Shown piece by piece: positions 59,965-64,000 of a stretch of 64,000 bases of DNA. The DNA lies in NCBI RefSeq assembly GCF_900110165.1, contig NZ_FOCQ01000007.1, forward strand, positions 62,001 to 126,000, read 5' to 3'. The stretch comes from Lihuaxuella thermophila. GTDB taxonomy: Bacteria; Bacillota; Bacilli; Thermoactinomycetales; Thermoactinomycetaceae. The position numbers and the translations under genes were made by a program. A model generated the notes under the pieces. The model saw only the letters and a list, made by a program, of their open reading frames with translations, had not been told where the DNA came from and did no database searches. Numbering within the stretch: the first letter of the stretch is position 1; each line of letters starts with the position of its first letter.

Positions 59965-59977
59965 TTGCACAGTGCAA
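59965..59977. promoter_or_regulatory. Palindrome, candidate BkdR enhancer site
   Basis: TTGCAC-A-GTGCAA is a perfect 6-1-6 palindrome about 80 bp upstream of the -24 box, a usual distance for a sigma-54 activator site. Further TGCAA copies lie at 59956 and 60001. Confidence 0.55.
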
Positions 59978-60011
59978 GCAAAGTAATTCATGCATTTTTT
60001 TGCAAAGAACG

Positions 60012-62069
60012 TTACAGCAAGCCGTATTTCTCCAATTTGTAATAGAGACTGCGAACGGAAACACCCAGCCGCCGGGCCGTCTCTGTTTTATTTTCTCCGC
60101 AAAGTTGATAGATCCGCTGAATATACTCTTTTTCAGCTTCAGCCAATACTTCTTTTAAGGTTCGATCTTCATCCTGAGAAGCGCGAAGCTTTACAATCTC
60201 GGGGGAAGAAGATTGGGTTAGGTCCAGAGGGGGAAGATGAATTCGCTTGATCATTTTCTCATTAAACGCCATATTAATCATGGCTCTGCCCAAAACATTT
60301 TCCAGCTCCCGCACATTTCCCGGCCAGGAGTATTGGTACAGAACATCCATCGCTTCCCGGTCAATGTTTTCAACACTTCTTCCGTATTCCTGGTTGAACT
60401 TTTTAATCAGGTGGATCGCCAGGTCATATAAATCTTCTTTTCTGTGCCGGAGCGGGGCGATCTGAATCGGCAACACATTGAGGCGATAATAAAGATCTTC
60501 GCGGAAGCGTTTCTCTTGAATCGCTTTTTCCAAATAAACGTTGGTCGCCGCAATCACCCGGACATCCACCGGGATGGACTTGGTCCCTCCGACGCGGATC
60601 ACTTCTTTTTCCTGCAATACCCGCAGCAATTTCGCCTGTGTGCTCGGCTTCAATTCACCAATTTCATCCAAAAAAAGCGTTCCTCCGCTCGCTTCCTCAA
60701 ACAATCCCTTCTTCCCGCCTCTTCTCGCTCCCGTAAACGCCCCTTCCTCATATCCGAACAGCTCGCTCTCCAGCAGCGTCTCAGACAGAGCCGCGCAATT
60801 GACGCGGACAAACTGGTTATATTTCCGGTCACTGGCATTATGAATGGCATGGGCAAACAATTCTTTCCCCGTTCCCGACTCCCCCCTCAGCAGGACCGTC
60901 GCTCTGGTTCTCGCCGCCTGTTCGGCTTGTTCCCGGGCAATGCGCATCGCTTCGCTCGTCCCGATGATGTCGTCAAACGTGTATTTGGCTTCCAATTTGC
61001 GAATAATCCGCCGGGCTCGTTCCAAATCGCGATTCAGTTGTTTTAACTCGGACACATCGTGAACGATGCCGACACTTCCTTTTAATTCATTATCCACGAT
61101 GATCGGGGCCACATTGACTACGACTTCCTTATGATGTGGACCCAGCTTCATGTGTACTCCCCTGACCGGCTGGCGCGTTTTCAACACTTTCATGTGCATG
61201 CTCTCCCCTTCGGAGATATCCGTCTCTGCGGGTTTGCCAATCACATCTTCTTCGTTTAAGCCGGTCAGCCGGGTATAAGCCGGATTGATCAGAATGCCTA
61301 TTCCATCTGCATCCACGACGGAGATCGCATCATCAGATGAGTTGATAATCGCCTGCAGCAAGCTTTTCATGCTTTCCAGGTCGGTCACCTGTTTTGTTAA
61401 ACTCTCCAGCTCGCTGACATCGCGAAATACCGCCACCGCTCCAATCACTTTTCCTTCGGGGTCTTTGACGGGAACACGATTGGTAACAATTTCAATACCG
61501 CTCGGAAGTTTTAGTTTTTGATTTAACTCCGATACGCCGTTTTTAAGCACGATGTCGAGACGGGTGTTGGGAATCACCTCAGCGATCGGCTTTCCCAAGG
61601 AATGGGCGGCTTTGGTTTGAATCATCTTCTCTGCCGCCCGGTTGATCAGTGTGATCTGCCCTTTTTGATTGACCGCAATCATTCCGTCATGCGTGGAGTT
61701 GATAATCGCTTCCAATTCGCGCTGCCTTTGTTTCCATGCTTGAAACCAACGGTCTTTTTCCTCCACCAGACGCACCATCAAATTGGCGATGGCTCCGGAG
61801 ATGACCAGCGTTCCCGGTAAATCAAGCTCGCAGAGCCTCGGAAAAACAGCCGGGTCACCCGTCACCTCCAAAATGACATCAGGCGAGAGTTTTAAAAAAG
61901 GCTCCACTTCCTGACCGGTTGGAATTCCCCGTTTTCGTGCTTCCAGGATCGCCGGGGCATCCCTCCGTACATCCACAATTCCGATCACTTTCACAAATTC
62001 AACGGTGGAGAGGGTCTCCAAAATCGCTTTTCCACCCTTTCCACCACCTACGATCAAAAACTTTTGCAA
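60012..62069 (-). CDS. bkdR: Sigma-54-dependent activator of the bkd operon
   Basis: The 685 residues are organised as in B. subtilis BkdR (692): a Rossmann-like N-terminal domain ([14 protein letters not shown]), two PAS domains (about 125-230 and 250-350), an AAA+ sigma-54 interaction domain with Walker [11 protein letters not shown] and the GAFTGA loop, and a Fis-type helix-turn-helix [18 protein letters not shown] at the end. I start at TTG 62067-62069, seven bases from GGAGGGGGG; the ATG six codons upstream is inside that ribosome site. It is directly upstream of the operon it should control. Confidence 0.93.
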   Translation of the reverse strand: MQKFLIVGGGKGGKAILETLSTVEFVKVIGIVDVRRDAPAILEARKRGIPTGQEVEPFLKLSPDVILEVTGDPAVFPRLCELDLPGTLVISGAIANLMVRLVEEKDRWFQAWKQRQRELEAIINSTHDGMIAVNQKGQITLINRAAEKMIQTKAAHSLGKPIAEVIPNTRLDIVLKNGVSELNQKLKLPSGIEIVTNRVPVKDPEGKVIGAVAVFRDVSELESLTKQVTDLESMKSLLQAIINSSDDAISVVDADGIGILINPAYTRLTGLNEEDVIGKPAETDISEGESMHMKVLKTRQPVRGVHMKLGPHHKEVVVNVAPIIVDNELKGSVGIVHDVSELKQLNRDLERARRIIRKLEAKYTFDDIIGTSEAMRIAREQAEQAARTRATVLLRGESGTGKELFAHAIHNASDRKYNQFVRVNCAALSETLLESELFGYEEGAFTGARRGGKKGLFEEASGGTLFLDEIGELKPSTQAKLLRVLQEKEVIRVGGTKSIPVDVRVIAATNVYLEKAIQEKRFREDLYYRLNVLPIQIAPLRHRKEDLYDLAIHLIKKFNQEYGRSVENIDREAMDVLYQYSWPGNVRELENVLGRAMINMAFNEKMIKRIHLPPLDLTQSSSPEIVKLRASQDEDRTLKEVLAEAEKEYIQRIYQLCGENKTETARRLGVSVRSLYYKLEKYGLL

Positions 62070-62208
62070 AAGGGTTCCCCCCTCCATTCCAGTCTCTCCG
62101 TTCCCTATCTTACCATATACCTCACCACCCTCCCGTCCAGACGGGTGGCAATCCTGCTACAAATAAGGTACTATAAGGCTTGAACAGAGGAAAGGCGGTT
62201 AAAGGTCC

Positions 62209-62490
62209 ATGAAGATCATTTATCAGCGCATTCTTGCGATCCTCATCATGTGTATTCCGGGAGTTCTCGCCATCTACGGTTGGACATTGCTGCGGGATAT
62301 CCTGTTTAACTACTTTGCGGGGCAAGGGTTTGCCTGGCTGCCCTTTCTCGGCGGACTTTTTTTACTCCTCTTCGGCCTTTTCATCCTGGGCGGTTTCATC
62401 TTTCACCACGACAAAAAGCGGAACAAAATACAGCCTAAATTGCTCCGCAAAAATGACAAGGCAGCAACGGAACAAAAATCCGGCCGGTAA
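62209..62490 (+). CDS. yqzF: DUF2627 membrane protein (YqzF-like)
   Basis: The 93-residue protein has two membrane helices (ILAILIMCIPGVLAIYGW and LGGLFLLLFGLFILGGFIF) followed by a basic tail HHDKKRNKIQPKLL, the DUF2627 pattern. B. subtilis yqzF also lies beside bkdR. Its function is unknown. The gene is divergent from bkdR; a 14-bp palindrome CCCGTCCAGACGGG lies between them at 62132-62145. Confidence 0.85.
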   Translation: MKIIYQRILAILIMCIPGVLAIYGWTLLRDILFNYFAGQGFAWLPFLGGLFLLLFGLFILGGFIFHHDKKRNKIQPKLLRKNDKAATEQKSGR

Positions 62491-62518
62491 AACATCCGTT
62501 TCAAGTTGAACGGATGTT
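62491..62518 (+). terminator. Terminator after the DUF2627 gene
   Basis: AACATCCGTT and AACGGATGTT form a 10-bp stem with an eight-base loop followed by TTTTTG, directly after the stop codon. Confidence 0.9.
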
Positions 62519-62600
62519 TTTTTGATTTTTTACCGATGTAACCATCACCGAAGTAGGTACATATCCTGGGTATGATGATGCACCCAGGGGAGGGAATGAT

Positions 62601-63581
62601 GTGTACCATCCAAGCCAGACATGGTTTTCTGTTTTAAGACAGCCGCTGCTCTCTACCACCCGATTATGCCGGGAGTGGATGCAAAGAGAGCGTCTTGAAA
62701 CAACAAACAAAGATATTTCTTCCGCACTCGGCCGCCTTGAGCGGGAGTTGCGGAAAATCGAGCAAGCGGCAACCTCTTCGGCGACGGATCCTGTATTTTT
62801 GTATGACTGGTTCAATCATGTGGTCCATTCCTATAAACAAGTGACACGTTGGGCGAAATCATTATCTGTCCCCCGAAGAACCTCTTCGATCTCTGTCTTG
62901 AACGAAGGCGAACCCGATATGCCGGAACAATTTTCCAACCCGATCAGTGAACCGCGCGTTCCCATCGGAAAACACATATTGCCTCCACTCCCTTACCCTT
63001 ATGATGCTCTGGAACCTTATATTGATGAAAAAACGATGCGGATTCACCACGATGAACACCATAAAAGTTATGTGGAGGGGCTTAACAAGGCGGAGAAAAT
63101 GCTGCAATTGGCCCGTGAAAGCGGAAACTTCGAACTGGTCAAACACTGGGAAAGAGAACTCGCTTTTAACGGAGCCGGCCATTATTTGCATACCATTTTT
63201 TGGGAAATCATGAGTCCGCAGGGCGGCGGCGAGCCCACTGGTTCATTGCGAAAACAAATTGAATTGGATTTCGGCAGCTTTGATGCGTTCAAAAAACACT
63301 TTTCAGCAGCAGCAGAAAAAGTGGAAGGCGGAGGCTGGGCCATTCTCGTATGGAGCCCCCGTGCCCACCGCTTAGAGATTTTAACTGCGGAAAAGCACCA
63401 AAACTTATCACAGTGGGATGTGATCCCCCTCCTGCCGCTGGATGTGTGGGAACACGCATACTATTTGAAATATCCCAACAAGAGAAAAGATTATATTGAA
63501 GCGTGGTGGAACGTTGTCCATTGGCCCGAGGTGCAGCGGCGCTGGAGAGTGGCCCGCCAGGTCACTTGGAAGCCGTACTGA
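62601..63581 (+). CDS. Fe/Mn superoxide dismutase with N-terminal extension
   Basis: Residues 122-326 are an iron/manganese superoxide dismutase. The metal ligands are visible at H149 (MRIHHDEHH), H197 (GHYLHTIFW), and Asp/His in LPLDVWEHAYYLKY. The first 115 residues are an extra charged helical domain not found in ordinary SOD; B. subtilis SodF has a comparable extension. The start is GTG 62601-62603, six bases from GGAGGG; two overlapping ATGs just upstream are in other frames. No signal peptide is present, so it is cytosolic. Confidence 0.88.
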   Translation: MYHPSQTWFSVLRQPLLSTTRLCREWMQRERLETTNKDISSALGRLERELRKIEQAATSSATDPVFLYDWFNHVVHSYKQVTRWAKSLSVPRRTSSISVLNEGEPDMPEQFSNPISEPRVPIGKHILPPLPYPYDALEPYIDEKTMRIHHDEHHKSYVEGLNKAEKMLQLARESGNFELVKHWERELAFNGAGHYLHTIFWEIMSPQGGGEPTGSLRKQIELDFGSFDAFKKHFSAAAEKVEGGGWAILVWSPRAHRLEILTAEKHQNLSQWDVIPLLPLDVWEHAYYLKYPNKRKDYIEAWWNVVHWPEVQRRWRVARQVTWKPY

Positions 63582-63633
63582 ATTCATTTTTCGCTTGCCT
63601 GTCTGATGAAGAATGGCCGGGAGGTCGGAAACG

Positions 63634-63873
63634 ATGGGAAAAAAGAAAAGAAGTACTCGAGAAAAGCACCCTAATCCGCCGCAAAAACCACGCTACACAT
63701 TAAAAGCCAATCTGTTTTACAGCCAAGTGATCGCTCCGCTAGTGAAAGCATATCAGCAGTCCATGGGGGCAAAAAATTATGAGGAAGCGGAACAATTTTT
63801 CAACCAAATCAGGGAAGCAAAAAAGCAACACCGCTTCCTCCTGCATAAAAAGGAAATGATCCGCATCAGATAA
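63634..63873 (+). CDS. Small basic protein of unknown function (79 residues)
   Basis: ATG 63634 follows GGGAGGT with eight-base spacing, 52 bp after the SOD gene on the same strand, so the two may be co-transcribed. The product has a lysine/arginine-rich start (MGKKKRSTREKH) and a helical remainder (SQVIAPLVKAYQQSMGAKNY). I do not recognise a family. A terminator follows. Confidence 0.65.
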   Translation: MGKKKRSTREKHPNPPQKPRYTLKANLFYSQVIAPLVKAYQQSMGAKNYEEAEQFFNQIREAKKQHRFLLHKKEMIRIR

Positions 63874-63884
63874 TCATCTCCAGT

Positions 63885-63904
63885 CTGGTCCACCGGGGAC
63901 CGGG
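63885..63904 (+). terminator. Terminator after the small basic gene
   Basis: TGGTCC pairs with GGACCG across a short loop, followed by GGGCTTTTTTG. The remaining 100 bp to the window end hold nothing I can support. Confidence 0.65.
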
Positions 63905-64000
63905 CTTTTTTGTGAGACGCATCTAAGTCACCAACCGGACAGTTATTGGAGGGCTTTAAACGATACAGACTTACAGAAAAAAACACCGTCTTTACTGAAT

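Overview
The window is an ordinary low-to-mid GC Bacillota chromosome. It comes from an aerobic, endospore-forming bacillus-like organism: spoIIA/sigF, spoVA, spoIIM and dacF are present, together with heme A synthase, the FMN riboswitch-controlled rib operon, Fur and a sigma-54 bkd operon. Gene order follows the Bacillus subtilis region scpAB-rib-lysA-spoVA-sigF-dacF-punA-deoB-yqzK-fur-spoIIM-endoQ-nudF-mciZ-pcc-bkd. Breaks, insertions and many TTG/GTG starts suggest a relative such as a Thermoactinomycetaceae member, but that placement is inference. I saw no rRNA, tRNA, CRISPR array, phage or transposase gene.

Layout: 1-5.2 kb (minus strand) holds ribD-ribE-ribBA-ribH-scpA-scpB behind an FMN riboswitch with its terminator. 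5.2-9.6 kb has ctaA, an AlsT-type Na+/alanine symporter, a PfpI-family gene remnant and lysA. 9.7-14.6 kb is the sporulation block dacF-spoIIAA-spoIIAB-sigF-spoVAA-spoVAB-spoVAEA, in which spoVAC, AD, AEB and AF are absent. 14.7-18.4 kb is a tandem dynamin. 18.4-22.9 kb is an accessory patch: a small acidic protein, an orphan ROK regulator with a large inverted repeat, a truncated DUF218 gene, an XRE-TPR regulator and small unknown genes. 23-27.3 kb is a nucleoside salvage operon (deoB, two purine nucleoside phosphorylases, pdp). 27.4-30.2 kb has yqzK, ald, fur and spoIIM. 30.4-32 kb has an aminotransferase and a permease remnant.

32.3-36.6 kb encodes a large secreted amylopullulanase-like enzyme with a CcpA-type cre in its leader. 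Small membrane proteins, a DsbB/BdbC oxidoreductase, endonuclease Q, NudF and the 48-residue FtsZ inhibitor MciZ follow. 43.3-49 kb carries an M20 peptidase and the methylmalonyl-CoA pathway (mutase subunits, epimerase, carboxyltransferase). Prli42, a second tiny membrane protein and an unusual ZIP transporter fusion come next. 51-62 kb is lipB and the branched-chain keto acid operon ptb-bcd-buk-lpdV-bkdAA-bkdAB-bkdB, read from a sigma-54 promoter under BkdR. The window ends with a DUF2627 protein, an N-terminally extended superoxide dismutase and a small basic protein.

The catabolic parts fit together. The bkd operon degrades Leu/Ile/Val keto acids; Ile and Val yield propionyl-CoA, which the pcc/mce/mcm operon converts to succinyl-CoA. 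Lipoate from LipB is the E2 cofactor. I did not find a clearly new multi-gene system. The most interesting items are the ZIP-metal-binding-domain fusion, the duplicated PNP with a changed base-recognition pocket, the reduced spoVA operon, and the XRE-TPR/ROK accessory patch.
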